Counted from the first letter of the stretch, positions 1-9,494 are shown. The stretch is DNA of 64,000 nt from Paraburkholderia rhizosphaerae (GCF_004366595.1 NZ_SORE01000006.1:186001-250000); one strand, 5' to 3'. The notes: generated by a model from the sequence alone, not told the origin. Numbers and translations: made by a program.

Positions 1-323
1 AAGAGGCGCAGTGAAAGGCGAGTGCCGGTCGGACGGATGGGGCGGGGCGCGCCTGAATGCATCGGGGCGCGCTCGCCCGAAGGTGGCCTGAAGCCGAAGC
101 GGGCCGAAATCGGGTTATCCCTTAAGGTTCATTATCAGCATCCAGCGCGATAATTCGACCTATTTTTCAAACGCTTAATGTTGTTACAGCGGGAAACACA
201 GGCTGTTGCAATTGCCGCGCGATGCGCGCTCGCCTTATGCGACAACCTTCTGCGGCCCCCCGACCCGATCGGCGAGCATGCGGTTCATGGGCAAGCGGCG
301 GTTCGCCAGTTACACGTTCTTCG

Positions 324-351
324 TTGCGGTCAGATGAAATCGCCCTATAAT
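324..351 (+). promoter_or_regulatory. candidate sigma70 promoter for flhDC
   Basis: A perfect TATAAT lies at 346-351. A weak -35, TTGCGG, lies at 324-329 with a 16-bp spacer. Transcription would start near 358, giving a leader of about 290 nt before flhD. This is sequence inference only; other starts closer to flhD are possible. Confidence 0.4.
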
Positions 352-421
352 TCGCTCGCCGTTGCACCCCGGCCGCGCATTCGCCTGGCCAAAAAGCTTC
401 CGCATTTCCTCCCCTGCTTTT

Positions 422-440
422 TGTAGGAAAAACTCCTACA
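422..440. promoter_or_regulatory. 19-bp inverted repeat in the flhDC leader
   Basis: Two perfect 7-bp arms, TGTAGGA (422-428) and TCCTACA (434-440), flank a 5-bp A-rich spacer. It lies about 70 bp downstream of the candidate -10 box and 212 bp upstream of flhD. Size and symmetry suit a dimeric regulator such as a NarL/FixJ- or RcsB-type response regulator. The protein is unknown. Confidence 0.5.
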
Positions 441-651
441 GAATTAATGGACAAATCCGTCGCGTAAAAGGGGCGTATGTCCGCTTTCCGTGCAAATGCG
501 CTAAGGAGACAATTCGTCCCACGGTCATCACACTGCCGTTCGTGTCCCCACGGAGAAAGCGGACGCGCAAAGGCAAACGATTTCGTGCCGGCCAGACAAG
601 ACAAGTCAAGACCACTCAGGCTTCAATTCAGGCATCAAATTCGGGGGAATC

Positions 652-981
652 ATGAGCGCTGCCGTCGCTAGTAGTGACATGCTCAATGAGATCAAGGAAG
701 TGAACCTGTCGTACCTGTTGCTCGCACAACGTCTGCTGCGCGACGACAAGCCGATGGGGATGTTCCGCATGGGAATCTCGGAGCAGCTCGCCGACGTGCT
801 CGTGAATCTGACACTCGCGCAGACCGTCAAGCTGTCGGCATCGAACCAGTTGCTATGCCGGTTCCGTTTCGACGACCACACGATCCTTTCTTCGCTCGCC
901 GACAAGGGCAAGCCGTCGTCCGTCAGCCAGGCGCACTCCGCGATCCTGATGGCGGGTCAGCCTGTCGAGCAAATCGGTTGA
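652..981 (+). CDS. flhD: flagellar transcriptional activator FlhD
   Basis: FlhD is one half of the FlhD4C2 master activator that switches on class 2 flagellar promoters with sigma70 RNA polymerase. The product has 109 residues, close to the usual 110-120, and shows the typical N-terminal helix (NEIKEVNLSYLLLAQRLL) and a cysteine at position 69 matching the dimer cysteine region of the family. The ATG at 652 follows a GGGGGAA ribosome site. flhC follows after 96 nt, and the two should form a class 1 operon. Chromosomal setting and length leave little doubt. Confidence 0.95.
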   Translation: MSAAVASSDMLNEIKEVNLSYLLLAQRLLRDDKPMGMFRMGISEQLADVLVNLTLAQTVKLSASNQLLCRFRFDDHTILSSLADKGKPSSVSQAHSAILMAGQPVEQIG

Positions 982-1077
982 TGCGCGCCGCGTTGCGGGA
1001 CTGCACGCGGAACCTCTCGCGAATCGGCGTGCGGCCGGTCCGGCCGGCGCTTCGCTATCACACGGAGCGCGCCGCGC

Positions 1078-1623
1078 ATGGCGACTAGGAGCGTAGTGCT
1101 CGAGGTGCGCGAAATCACGCTGGCGATCGAGTTGATCGAACTGGGCGCGCGCCTCCAGTTGCTCGAGGCGGAAACCAGTCTGTCGCGCGATCGCCTGATC
1201 AAGCTGTACAAGGAACTGAAAGGCGAATCGCCGCCGAAGGGCATGCTGCCGTTCTCGACCGACTGGTTCATGACGTGGCAGCCGAACATTCATTCGTCGC
1301 TGTTCTACAACATCTACCGGTTCATGTCGGCGCGCGGCGGGTGCGAGACGATCCAGTCGATCGTCAAGGGTTACCGGCTGTATCGCGAGCACGTGCAGAT
1401 GCACGGCGAGGAACCGGTACTGAGCTTGACGCGCGCATGGACACTCGTACGCTTCTTCGACTCCGGGATGCTGCAACTGATGCCGTGCACGCGGTGCGGT
1501 GGACATTTCGTCGCACACGCGCATGATCCTCGCGCGGGCTTCGTCTGCGGGCTGTGCCAGCCGCCTTCGCGGGCCGGCAAGACCCGCAAGGCCGCCGACG
1601 ACCGCGCGCGCGCGGCAGTATGA
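1078..1623 (+). CDS. flhC: flagellar transcriptional activator FlhC
   Basis: FlhC is the DNA-contacting partner of FlhD. The product has 181 residues. The four zinc-ligand cysteines are at 137, 140, 157 and 160, the same numbers as in the E. coli protein, inside a CTRCGGHF...CGLC arrangement. A basic, alanine-rich tail ends the protein. It lies 96 nt after flhD in the same direction. The 412 nt that follow before motA contain a degenerate repeat, so flhDC and motAB are probably separate units. Confidence 0.95.
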   Translation: MATRSVVLEVREITLAIELIELGARLQLLEAETSLSRDRLIKLYKELKGESPPKGMLPFSTDWFMTWQPNIHSSLFYNIYRFMSARGGCETIQSIVKGYRLYREHVQMHGEEPVLSLTRAWTLVRFFDSGMLQLMPCTRCGGHFVAHAHDPRAGFVCGLCQPPSRAGKTRKAADDRARAAV

Positions 1624-1723
1624 GGGGCCCGTTGGGCTGGCCCATTTGCGCTGGCCTATTGCGTCGGGCGGGTTGTGGCTCATCGGGGTTGGCCAGGCCG
1701 GCCCATTGGGCTCGGCCCGTCGG

Positions 1724-1765
1724 GCAAGGCCATTCGCGCAAGGCCATTCGAGCAAGGCCATTCGG
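1724..1765. repeat. three tandem 14-bp repeats
   Basis: GCAAGGCCATTCGN occurs three times in a row at 1724-1737, 1738-1751 and 1752-1765, varying only in the last base. Looser copies of the GGCCATT core surround it. No open reading frame is convincing here. Confidence 0.85.
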
Positions 1766-1964
1766 GGCGACGCTTCCAGGTCGGCGCATAAGGGACGCTC
1801 CGCGAACCTGGCCAATTCGAACTGACCGATGGAAACTGGCCATTCGACTTGCTTCGCAGATTCGGCCCACTAACGCTTATCCGCCGGAACGGGGCCACCT
1901 GAACCGCCCGCAAAGCAGCGCCGCCCCAAGGTTTACACGGAGGGCGGCGGGTCGCTTTTCCATC

Positions 1965-1991
1965 AAAGGTTTTTCGTTTCCCTGCCGTAAA
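1965..1991 (+). promoter_or_regulatory. sigma28 (FliA) promoter of motA
   Basis: -35 AAAGGTTT (1965-1972, 6 of 8 to TAAAGTTT), an 11-bp spacer, and -10 GCCGTAAA (1984-1991, 6 of 8 to GCCGATAA). The start site would be about 35 nt before the motA GTG. Confidence 0.6.
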
Positions 1992-2035
1992 CCCCTTTAA
2001 CGACGATCTCCGTCGCCTATTTTGGGGGCTCCGCG

Positions 2036-2896
2036 GTGCTGATTTTCCTGGGAACACTCGTGACGCTGCTGTCCGTCTTCGGCGGCTATATGCTGGAGGG
2101 CGGCCATCTGGCTGCGCTTCTGCAGCCGGTCGAAGTGCTGATGATCGTCGGCGCGGGCGTTGGAGCCTTCATTCTCGGCAACGGGATGAAGACCATCAAG
2201 GCGACCGTGCGCGTAATCCCGACGCTCTTCAAGGGCTCGAAATACAACAAGGACGTCTACATGGAGCTGATGGCGCTCCTGTACGTGCTGCTTGCGAAGG
2301 CGCGCAAGGAAGGCACGCTGACGCTCGAGGCCGATATCGACGATCCGGAGAAGAGTCCGATTTTCACGCAGTATCCGAAGATTCTTGCCGACCGGCATAT
2401 CGTCGAATTCCTGACCGACTACTTGCGGCTGATGGTTGGCGGCAACATGAATGCGTTCGAGATCGAAAGCCTGATGGACGAAGAGATCGAAACGCATCAC
2501 GCGGAAGGCGAGGCGCCGAGCCATGCGCTCGCGAAGATCGGCGACGCGATGCCGGCGTTCGGTATCGTCGCGGCGGTGATGGGCGTCGTCCATACGATGG
2601 CGTCGGCCGACAAGCCGCCCGCGATTCTCGGCCAGATGATCGCGCAAGCGCTGGTCGGCACGTTCCTCGGCATTCTGCTTTCGTACGGGCTGATCGGACC
2701 GCTCGCGAGCGTCGCGGAACAGCGCGTGACCGAGTCGACCAAGATGTTCCAGTGCATCAAGGTGACCATACTCGCGAGCCTGAACGGCTATGCGCCGGCA
2801 ATTGCGGTCGAGTTCGGCCGCAAGGTGCTGTTCTCGACTGAGCGTCCGTCGTTCTCGGAGCTCGAGGAACACGTGCGCCGCGTGAAGGCGAAGTAA
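2036..2896 (+). CDS. motA: flagellar motor stator protein MotA
   Basis: MotA is the inner-membrane stator subunit that couples proton flow through MotB to torque on FliG. It has 286 residues with the family opening LIFLGTLVTLLSVFGGY, four predicted membrane segments, and the conserved DAMPAFGIVAAVMGVVH stretch around residues 175-195. Start is a GTG at 2036 preceded by GGGGGC; the protein begins directly at the first transmembrane helix, as usual. motB follows after 108 nt. A sigma28 promoter lies upstream, fitting late-class expression. Confidence 0.96.
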   Translation: MLIFLGTLVTLLSVFGGYMLEGGHLAALLQPVEVLMIVGAGVGAFILGNGMKTIKATVRVIPTLFKGSKYNKDVYMELMALLYVLLAKARKEGTLTLEADIDDPEKSPIFTQYPKILADRHIVEFLTDYLRLMVGGNMNAFEIESLMDEEIETHHAEGEAPSHALAKIGDAMPAFGIVAAVMGVVHTMASADKPPAILGQMIAQALVGTFLGILLSYGLIGPLASVAEQRVTESTKMFQCIKVTILASLNGYAPAIAVEFGRKVLFSTERPSFSELEEHVRRVKAK

Positions 2897-3004
2897 AGCA
2901 GGCGAAGCAAAAGCAGCGAAGCAAAGCGGACGAACTCAGGCCGGTGAAATCAGCCAGGCCAGAAGGCAAGCAGATTTAAAGGCACGAGCAGGCGGAGCAG
3001 CCGA

Positions 3005-4093
3005 ATGAGCAAGGATAAGGATCGCGCGATTGTCGTCAAGCGCTCGTCGCCGGGCAAGAAGGGTCACCACGGCGGCGCGTGGAAGCTCGCCTACGCGGAT
3101 TTCATGACCGCGATGATGGCGTTCTTCCTGCTGATGTGGCTGCTCAGCTCGGCGAGCACCGTGCAGTTGAAGGGCATTGCCGACTACTTCAACCAGCCGC
3201 TGAAGATCACGCTGTGGGGCGGCGACCGCAGCGCGACCGACTCGAGCGTGCTGCGCGCGGGCGGCCGCGACATGTCGACCGACCGCCAGGGCGTAATGCG
3301 CCAGACCGAAGGCCAGACGCGCAACGGCACGCACTCGGTGTCGCGCAACGACGACCAGTCGACCGCGCAATTGCAAGGCCAGCTCGAGCGGCGCGAACAG
3401 GTGCGTCTGCACGATCTGCAGGTGAAGCTGATGGCCGCGATCCAGGCGAACCCGGTGCTGCGCCAGTTCAAGCAGCAGATCCGCATCGACTCGACGATTC
3501 AAGGTCTACGCATCGAGATTGTCGATTCGCAGAAGCGGCCGATGTTCGCGACCGCGAAGGACGAAGTCGAACCGTATATGCGCGACATCCTGCGCGAGAT
3601 TGGCAAGACGTTGAACGACGTGCCGAACCGGATCGTCGTGCAGGGTCACACCGACGCGGTGCCGTACGCGGGCGGCGAGAAAGGCTATAGCAACTGGGAG
3701 CTGTCCGCGGATCGCGCGAGCGCGTCGCGTCGCGAACTGGTGGCGGGGGGGATGGACGAATCGAAGGTGCTGCGCGTGATCGGTCTCGCCTCGACGCAGA
3801 ACCTGAACAAGGCCGATCCGCTCGACCCGGAGAACCGGCGCATCAGCATCATCGTGCTCAACAAGAAGTCCGAAGACCAGATGAATCAGGACGACACGAC
3901 GACGACCACGCTGTCGAACGATGCCGGCGGTTCGGCTGCGTTCGCCCCGCCGCTGCTGCAAAAAATCGAGCAGCAGCCGGTCGTCAAACCGGCCGCACCG
4001 GCTGCGCGGGCGCCGGGTGTGGTGGTGCCGGATACGCCGGCGCCGGGCATCACAACGCCGCAGCTCGCGCCTGCGGCACCGCAGATCAAGTAA
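3005..4093 (+). CDS. motB: flagellar motor stator protein MotB
   Basis: MotB has one N-terminal membrane helix carrying the proton-binding aspartate, here Asp32 within KLAYADFMTAMMAFF, the same number as in E. coli. An OmpA-like peptidoglycan-binding domain spans roughly residues 170-300 (VQGHTDAVPY, NWELSADRASASRREL). The 362-residue length includes a Pro/Ala-rich tail of about 50 residues beyond the OmpA domain, common in this group. It is transcribed with motA. Confidence 0.96.
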   Translation: MSKDKDRAIVVKRSSPGKKGHHGGAWKLAYADFMTAMMAFFLLMWLLSSASTVQLKGIADYFNQPLKITLWGGDRSATDSSVLRAGGRDMSTDRQGVMRQTEGQTRNGTHSVSRNDDQSTAQLQGQLERREQVRLHDLQVKLMAAIQANPVLRQFKQQIRIDSTIQGLRIEIVDSQKRPMFATAKDEVEPYMRDILREIGKTLNDVPNRIVVQGHTDAVPYAGGEKGYSNWELSADRASASRRELVAGGMDESKVLRVIGLASTQNLNKADPLDPENRRISIIVLNKKSEDQMNQDDTTTTTLSNDAGGSAAFAPPLLQKIEQQPVVKPAAPAARAPGVVVPDTPAPGITTPQLAPAAPQIK

Positions 4094-4122
4094 ACCAATA
4101 TTCGAGACGCAGTGAGGTTTTC

Positions 4123-4500
4123 ATGATCAGGCACATTCTCGCGATCGATGATTCGGCCGCGATGCGGGAGATTCTTTCCGCGACGCTGACGACCGCCGGC
4201 TACGACGTGACGGTCGCGGCGGATGGAGACGAGGGACTCGAGCACGCGCTCGCGATGGCGTTCGATCTGGTGCTGACCGATCAGCACATGCCGGGTAAGA
4301 CCGGCGTCGATCTGATCGCCGAACTGCGCACGAACCCGGCCTATGAGGCGACGCCGATCCTGTTGCTGACAACAGAATCCGGCGAGCCGTTCAAGGCGGC
4401 GGCGCGCGCGGCGGGCGCAACCGGCTGGATCGAGAAACCGCTCGACCCGGACATGTTGACCGAACTGGTCCAGACGCTCGATGCACCCGACGAAACCTGA
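4123..4500 (+). CDS. CheY-like single-domain response regulator
   Basis: A 125-residue stand-alone receiver domain. Acid pocket Asp9-Asp10, phospho-acceptor Asp53 in LVLTDQHMP, and the late lysine in WIEKPLDPD are all present. It sits between motB and cheA. It is distinct from the second receiver at 12576, which is the closer match to classical CheY because it adjoins cheZ. This copy may act as a phosphate sink or bind another target; which one is not visible in sequence. Confidence 0.85.
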   Translation: MIRHILAIDDSAAMREILSATLTTAGYDVTVAADGDEGLEHALAMAFDLVLTDQHMPGKTGVDLIAELRTNPAYEATPILLLTTESGEPFKAAARAAGATGWIEKPLDPDMLTELVQTLDAPDET

Positions 4501-4599
4501 ACGCACCGCCATGCAGCAACTTGAGTACCGGACAGCCAAGCAAAACGCGCAGCACGCAGCACGAGCCCAGCAGACAGAATCATTCGCGGTGAACCAGGC

Positions 4600-6873
4600 A
4601 TGACACTCGATATCACACAGTTCTATCAGACGTTCTTTGACGAGGCCGACGAACTGCTCGCGCAGATGGAGCAGTTGCTGCTGAATCTCAACGTCGGTCA
4701 ACCCGATCCGGAAGATCTCGCTGCGATTTTCCGCGCCGCGCACTCGATCAAGGGTGGCGCCGCGACGTTCGGCTTCACCGCGCTCACCGAGACGACGCAC
4801 ATCCTCGAATCGCTGCTCGATCGCGCGCGCAACAACGAACTCGTGTTGCGTAAGGACATGATCGACACGTTCCTCGAAACCAAGGACGTGCTGTCCGGCC
4901 AGCTCGCCGACTATCGCGCGAGCCAGGAGCCCGACGCGGCGGTGGCCGCGGCGATCTGCGCGAAGCTCGAGCGGCTGAACGCGGAAAACCGCTTCGGCGC
5001 GGATGCATCGGCAGCCGCGCCCGCGGCAACGCCCGCCGCCGCGGCGCCAACGATTGCGCAGCCGGCGCCGGCCGCAACGGGGTCGACGCCCGAGCACGTG
5101 GTCGATCAGGCGGTCGATGCCGCCAACGCGCGCCAGGGCGGCGCCGCAGCAACCTCTCAAGCAACACCGGCATCGAGCGGCGCAGCAGACGCCGCCGGCC
5201 CGCATCTGAAAATTACGCTACGGGGAGTAGGTGAGAAGGACGAGGCGCTGCTCGCTGAAGAGCTGGGCAACCTCGGACAGATCGTCGGTCAGGTGAAGGC
5301 CGGCAGCGATCTGACGTTGTGGCTGGAAACCGAAGTGCCGTCCGACGATATCGTCGCGGTGTGCTGCTTTGTGATCGACGAGAGCCAGATCTCGGTCGGC
5401 CGCGGCAGCGCGCCGGCCGGCGACGGACAAGCGCAGGAAGCCGCTCCGGCAGCACCGGCGGCCGCAGCCGTGCCGCAAGCGCCGGCGCAACCCGCGGCTG
5501 CGCCGGCGGCCGCGGTACAACCCGCTGCAGCACCGGCCACACCGGCTCCCGCGGCAGCACCGGCCGCGCGCGCCGCGTCCAACGCGGGCCATGAAGGCTC
5601 GGCCGCGCCGGCATCCGTACCGGCCGCGCCTCAGGCGTCCGCCGACCACGACCGCAAGGCGCGTCCGGCCGCCGCCGCGAGCGCCGAAGGCAGTTCGATC
5701 CGCGTTGGCGTCGAGAAGGTCGACCAGCTGATCAACCTGGTCGGCGAACTGGTGATCACGCAGGCGATGCTCGCGGAAACCACCAGCACCTTCGATCCCG
5801 CGCTGCACGACCGCCTGTACAACGGGATGGCGCAGCTGGAGCGCAATGCGCGCGATCTGCAGGAAGCGGTGATGTCGATCCGCATGATGCCGATGGATTA
5901 CGTCTTCAGCCGCTTCCCGCGCCTCGTTCGCGATCTGGCGGCGAAGCTCGGCAAGGAAGTGGAACTGGTCACCTTCGGTCAGGCGACCGAACTCGACAAG
6001 AGCCTTATCGAGCGCATCATCGACCCGCTCACGCACCTCGTGCGCAACAGTCTCGATCACGGCATCGAGACCGTCGAGGCGCGCCGCGCGGCGGGTAAGG
6101 ATGGTACCGGCCAACTGGTGCTATCGGCCGCGCATCACGGCGGCAACATCGTGATCGAAGTGAGCGACGACGGCGCGGGCCTGCGCCGCGACAAGATTCT
6201 CGCGAAGGCGATGAAGCAGGGCATGTCGGTCAGCGAATCGATGACCGACGAGGAAGTGTGGAACCTGATCTTCCTGCCCGGCTTCTCCACCGCCGAACAG
6301 GTGACCGATGTGTCGGGCCGCGGCGTCGGCATGGACGTCGTGAAGCGCAACATCCAGTCGATGGGCGGCCACGTCGAGATCACGTCGCATGCGGGCAAGG
6401 GCAGCACTACGCGCATCGTGTTGCCGCTCACACTGGCTATTCTTGACGGCATGTCGGTGAAGGTCGGCAACGAGATTTTCATTCTGCCGCTGAACTTCGT
6501 GATGGAGTCGCTGCAGCCGCGCGCCGAAGACATTTACACGGTCGCGAACGGCGAGCGCGTAGTGCGCGTACGCGGCGAGTATCTGCCGCTCGTCGCGCTG
6601 CACGCGGTGTTCACTGTTGAAGGCGCGCGCACCGATCCGACGCAGGGCATCGTCACGATCATGGAAACCGAAGGCCGCCGCTTTGCGATGCTGATCGACG
6701 AACTGGTCGGCCAGCAGCAGGTGGTCGTGAAGAACCTCGAAACCAACTACCGGAAGGTGCACGGCATTTCCGCCGCGACGATTCTCGGCGACGGCAGTGT
6801 CGCGCTGATTGTCGACGTGGCGGCGCTCAACCGCGAGACGCGCGCCGCGCACGGTGCGCTCGCGCTGGCATGA
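4600..6873 (+). CDS. cheA: chemotaxis sensor histidine kinase CheA
   Basis: CheA phosphorylates CheY and CheB in response to receptor signals. The 757-residue protein shows an HPt domain with phospho-accepting His48 in FRAAHSIKGGAATFGF, Ala/Pro-rich linkers around residues 140-200 and 275-360, a dimerisation and ATPase core (HLVRNSLDHGIE, DDGAGL, GRGVGMDVV) and a C-terminal CheW-like regulatory domain. The linkers are long and low in complexity, but the domain order is standard. cheW follows after 103 nt. Confidence 0.96.
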   Translation: MTLDITQFYQTFFDEADELLAQMEQLLLNLNVGQPDPEDLAAIFRAAHSIKGGAATFGFTALTETTHILESLLDRARNNELVLRKDMIDTFLETKDVLSGQLADYRASQEPDAAVAAAICAKLERLNAENRFGADASAAAPAATPAAAAPTIAQPAPAATGSTPEHVVDQAVDAANARQGGAAATSQATPASSGAADAAGPHLKITLRGVGEKDEALLAEELGNLGQIVGQVKAGSDLTLWLETEVPSDDIVAVCCFVIDESQISVGRGSAPAGDGQAQEAAPAAPAAAAVPQAPAQPAAAPAAAVQPAAAPATPAPAAAPAARAASNAGHEGSAAPASVPAAPQASADHDRKARPAAAASAEGSSIRVGVEKVDQLINLVGELVITQAMLAETTSTFDPALHDRLYNGMAQLERNARDLQEAVMSIRMMPMDYVFSRFPRLVRDLAAKLGKEVELVTFGQATELDKSLIERIIDPLTHLVRNSLDHGIETVEARRAAGKDGTGQLVLSAAHHGGNIVIEVSDDGAGLRRDKILAKAMKQGMSVSESMTDEEVWNLIFLPGFSTAEQVTDVSGRGVGMDVVKRNIQSMGGHVEITSHAGKGSTTRIVLPLTLAILDGMSVKVGNEIFILPLNFVMESLQPRAEDIYTVANGERVVRVRGEYLPLVALHAVFTVEGARTDPTQGIVTIMETEGRRFAMLIDELVGQQQVVVKNLETNYRKVHGISAATILGDGSVALIVDVAALNRETRAAHGALALA

Positions 6874-6976
6874 GCCCGCGAATGAGTCCGCACGCACGCC
6901 CGAGCGGACGACGCACCGGCAACCGGTAACCGTTAAACCATAGACACAAACCAACCAATACCCTCTGGGGGCTAAC

Positions 6977-7504
6977 GTGGCAGACATTCAATCGAACAAC
7001 CCGGCCGTCAGCGGCGCAGTCACCCGCCGCGATGCAGCGCAGGCCGAAGCCGGCGGCCAGGAGTTCCTCGTCTTCACGCTCGGCGCCGAGGAATACGGCA
7101 TCGATATTCTGAAGGTGCAGGAAATCCGCGGCTACGACAGCGTCACGCGCATTGCGAACGCGCCGGACTTCATCAAGGGCGTGATCAACCTGCGCGGCAT
7201 CATCGTGCCGATCGTCGACATGCGCATCAAGTTCCATCTGGGCCGCGTCGAATACGACCACCAGACGGTGGTGATCATCCTGAACGTCGCGCATCGCGTG
7301 GTCGGCATGGTGGTCGACGGTGTGTCGGACGTGCTGACGCTGACCGCCGACCAGATCATGCCGGCGCCCGAATTCGGCGCGACGCTGACGACCGAATACC
7401 TGACGGGCCTCGGCACGGTCGACGGCCGCATGCTGATCCTGATGGACATCGAGAAGCTGATGACGAGCCGCGAAATGGAGTTGATCGAGGCGGTCAGCCT
7501 GTAA
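6977..7504 (+). CDS. cheW: chemotaxis coupling protein CheW
   Basis: CheW links CheA to receptor tips. The 175-residue product has the SH3-like CheW fold signature ([38 protein letters not shown]). Start is a GTG at 6977 preceded by GGGGGC. An MCP gene follows 24 nt downstream, completing the receptor-kinase array unit. Confidence 0.95.
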   Translation: MADIQSNNPAVSGAVTRRDAAQAEAGGQEFLVFTLGAEEYGIDILKVQEIRGYDSVTRIANAPDFIKGVINLRGIIVPIVDMRIKFHLGRVEYDHQTVVIILNVAHRVVGMVVDGVSDVLTLTADQIMPAPEFGATLTTEYLTGLGTVDGRMLILMDIEKLMTSREMELIEAVSL

Positions 7505-7528
7505 CGGCGGAACCGGCGGGAGAAAGAC

Positions 7529-9415
7529 ATGAACCGATGGTCGATCCGCGCGGCGATGACCGCGGTCGGCGCCGTGCTGGTGTTGCTGACCATAGCCGTC
7601 GGCGCGCTCGGCATTTTTTCGCTCACCAACGCGAGCGGTGCGCTCGATGAAATCGCGAACGGCGATCTGGCGGCGACACGCGCATTGAGCGATACGTCGA
7701 CGTATCTGCTGCGCGGGCGCGTCTCGCTTGATCGCGCAAGCGGCTTGCTGAGCGACGGCGAACTCGATCAGGCGAAGGTCGCGATCGATCGCGCGCAGGA
7801 GCTGTTCAACAAATCGAACGACGCGTGGCAGACGTTTACGTCGCTGCAAAAAGGCGGCGTCGAGCAGGCGCTGGTCGACGAAGCGGTCGCGCGCCGCGCG
7901 TCGCTGCTGCAGGACGCGGTTGTACCGGAGATCACCGCGCTGCGCGACGTCGATCTGACCACCTACCGGAAAATCGCGAACACGAAGATCAGCCCGATGT
8001 TCGTCGCGTTCGACAACGCCGCGGCGCCGATCGTCAAGGCCTTGCAGGACCGCGCTAGCCGCCAGCAGGCCGACGCGGCCGCGCATATCGCGACGATGAA
8101 GATGCTGATCATTGCAGGCGTGGTGGTCGCGGTGCTGATGATGGTCGTCGTGCGTGTCGTGACGAGCCGGATGATCACGAAGCCGCTCGACGACGCGATC
8201 GAATGCTTCGAGCGGATCGCAACCGGTGATCTGTCACAGAGCGTGCAGACTACGAGCCGCAATGAAATGGGTCGTCTGTTCGCGGCGATCCGCAAGATGC
8301 AGGACGGCGTCGCCGCGCTGGTCCGGGCAGTGCACACGAGCACCGAGTCGATCGACACCGGCGCGCGCGAGATTTCGATGGGCAATACCGACCTGTCGCA
8401 ACGCACCGAGCAACAGGCAGCGTCGCTGCAGGAAACCGCATCGAGCATGGAGCAGTTGACCGGCACCGTGCGCCAGAACGCGGAGAACGCGCGCCAGGCG
8501 AGCCAGCTTGCGGTGAATGCGTCCGATATCGCGACGCGCGGCGGCGAAGTGGTCAGCGAAGTGGTCGTCACGATGCGCGACATCGCGGCGAGCTCGAACA
8601 AGGTCGTCGACATCATCGGCGTGATCGAAGGCATTGCTTTCCAGACCAATATCCTCGCGCTGAACGCCGCAGTCGAAGCGGCGCGCGCGGGCGAGCAGGG
8701 CCGCGGCTTCGCGGTGGTCGCCGGCGAAGTGCGCAGCCTCGCGCAGCGCAGCGCGAGCGCGGCGAAGGAAATCAAGGAGATGATCGGCGACTCCGCCGCG
8801 AAGGTGCAGGGCGGCTCGGAACTGGTTGGCCGCGCCGGCACGACGATGGAAGAGATCCTGCAGGCGGTGCGCCGCGTGACCGACATCATGGGCGAGATCA
8901 GTGCCGCATCGGAAGAGCAGTCGGGCGGCATCGAACAGGTGAATCGCGCGGTCAGCCAGATGGACGACGTGACGCAGCAGAACGCGGCGCTCGTCGAACA
9001 GGCGGCGGCCGCAGCCGCCTCGCTCGAGGATCAGACGCGGCAATTGCGCAGCGTGGTGGCCGGATGGCGCGTGTCGGACACGGGCGGCGCCGATTTCGCG
9101 GCGCCGCTGCGCACACCGGTTCGCCCGCAGTCGGCCGCGCCGGCAATTGCCGCGAAACCGGTTGTGTCAGCAACGAAACCTGGGCTGTCCGCGCATGGCG
9201 GCAGTGCGGCAAGCGCTGAAGCCGCTGCACCTAAGCACGACGCAGCAGCGAAACACGAAGGTCCGAAGCGCGAAATACCGGCTGTCCGTACCGAACCGGT
9301 GTTGAAGCGGCCGACGGTGAGTCGCCCGGGCACGGCGGCGTCGGCTGCCGCTGCATCGGCGCCGGCGGTCGCGTCTACGCCGGCGGGCTCCGACGCGGAC
9401 TGGGAAACGTTCTAG
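7529..9415 (+). CDS. methyl-accepting chemotaxis protein with CheR tether
   Basis: A 628-residue transmembrane receptor. A first membrane helix lies near residues 10-32, a periplasmic helical domain follows, a second helix is near 190-212, then a HAMP region and the cytoplasmic signalling hairpin with the conserved tip [20 protein letters not shown]. About 100 Ala/Pro-rich residues separate the methylation helices from the C-terminus, which ends in DWETF, close to the NWETF peptide that docks CheR and CheB. Ligand cannot be predicted. It is the only MCP in the cluster. Confidence 0.93.
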   Translation: MNRWSIRAAMTAVGAVLVLLTIAVGALGIFSLTNASGALDEIANGDLAATRALSDTSTYLLRGRVSLDRASGLLSDGELDQAKVAIDRAQELFNKSNDAWQTFTSLQKGGVEQALVDEAVARRASLLQDAVVPEITALRDVDLTTYRKIANTKISPMFVAFDNAAAPIVKALQDRASRQQADAAAHIATMKMLIIAGVVVAVLMMVVVRVVTSRMITKPLDDAIECFERIATGDLSQSVQTTSRNEMGRLFAAIRKMQDGVAALVRAVHTSTESIDTGAREISMGNTDLSQRTEQQAASLQETASSMEQLTGTVRQNAENARQASQLAVNASDIATRGGEVVSEVVVTMRDIAASSNKVVDIIGVIEGIAFQTNILALNAAVEAARAGEQGRGFAVVAGEVRSLAQRSASAAKEIKEMIGDSAAKVQGGSELVGRAGTTMEEILQAVRRVTDIMGEISAASEEQSGGIEQVNRAVSQMDDVTQQNAALVEQAAAAAASLEDQTRQLRSVVAGWRVSDTGGADFAAPLRTPVRPQSAAPAIAAKPVVSATKPGLSAHGGSAASAEAAAPKHDAAAKHEGPKREIPAVRTEPVLKRPTVSRPGTAASAAAASAPAVASTPAGSDADWETF

Positions 9416-9450
9416 AAGGATTGACGGGAAATGCAGGGGTACGGCTTCGC

Positions 9451-9494
9451 GCCCGCGAACGGGCGAAACGGCATAGCGCGCTCGTTGAGCGCGC
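9451..9494 (+). other. two hairpins between the MCP gene and cheR
   Basis: A small hairpin, GCCCG-CGAA-CGGGC (9451-9464), is followed by a stronger one, GCGCGCTC-GTT-GAGCGCGC (9476-9494). No T-tract follows, so these are not classical terminators. They may set the level of cheR message relative to the receptor message. Confidence 0.45.

Larger units (their letters stand above)
1..651. other. gene-free region upstream of flhDC
   Basis: No convincing coding sequence is seen on either strand; the open frames here are short and lack both a family signature and a plausible ribosome binding site. The stretch from about 330 to 480 is less GC-rich than its surroundings and holds a consensus -10 box and a perfect 19-bp dyad, listed separately. 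This is the expected place for the class 1 control region of the flagellar master operon. Confidence 0.6.
1624..2035. other. repeat-rich flhC-motA spacer
   Basis: No gene is seen. From about 1630 to 1850 the sequence is built from degenerate variants of GGCC(C)ATT and TGGCC(C/A)ATT, giving matching nonsense peptides on the minus strand. It includes three exact-period 14-bp units (listed separately). The right end carries a sigma28-type promoter for motA. Confidence 0.6.

Noticed and set aside
167..604. Minus-strand 145-codon frame and short plus frames in the flhDC upstream region
   Set aside because: No ribosome site, no family similarity that I can see, and they run across the promoter and dyad.
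1724..1765. CRISPR-like array
   Set aside because: The 14-bp units are directly adjacent with no spacers and there are no cas genes.
1364..1870. Minus-strand frames with repeated WP/GLARMAL-like peptides over the flhC end and spacer
   Set aside because: The repeated peptides come from the GGCCATT DNA repeat, not from a conserved protein.
3886..5205. 439-codon minus-strand frame opposite motB and cheA
   Set aside because: Antisense shadow crossing two real genes; low-complexity Arg/Gly/Cys content.
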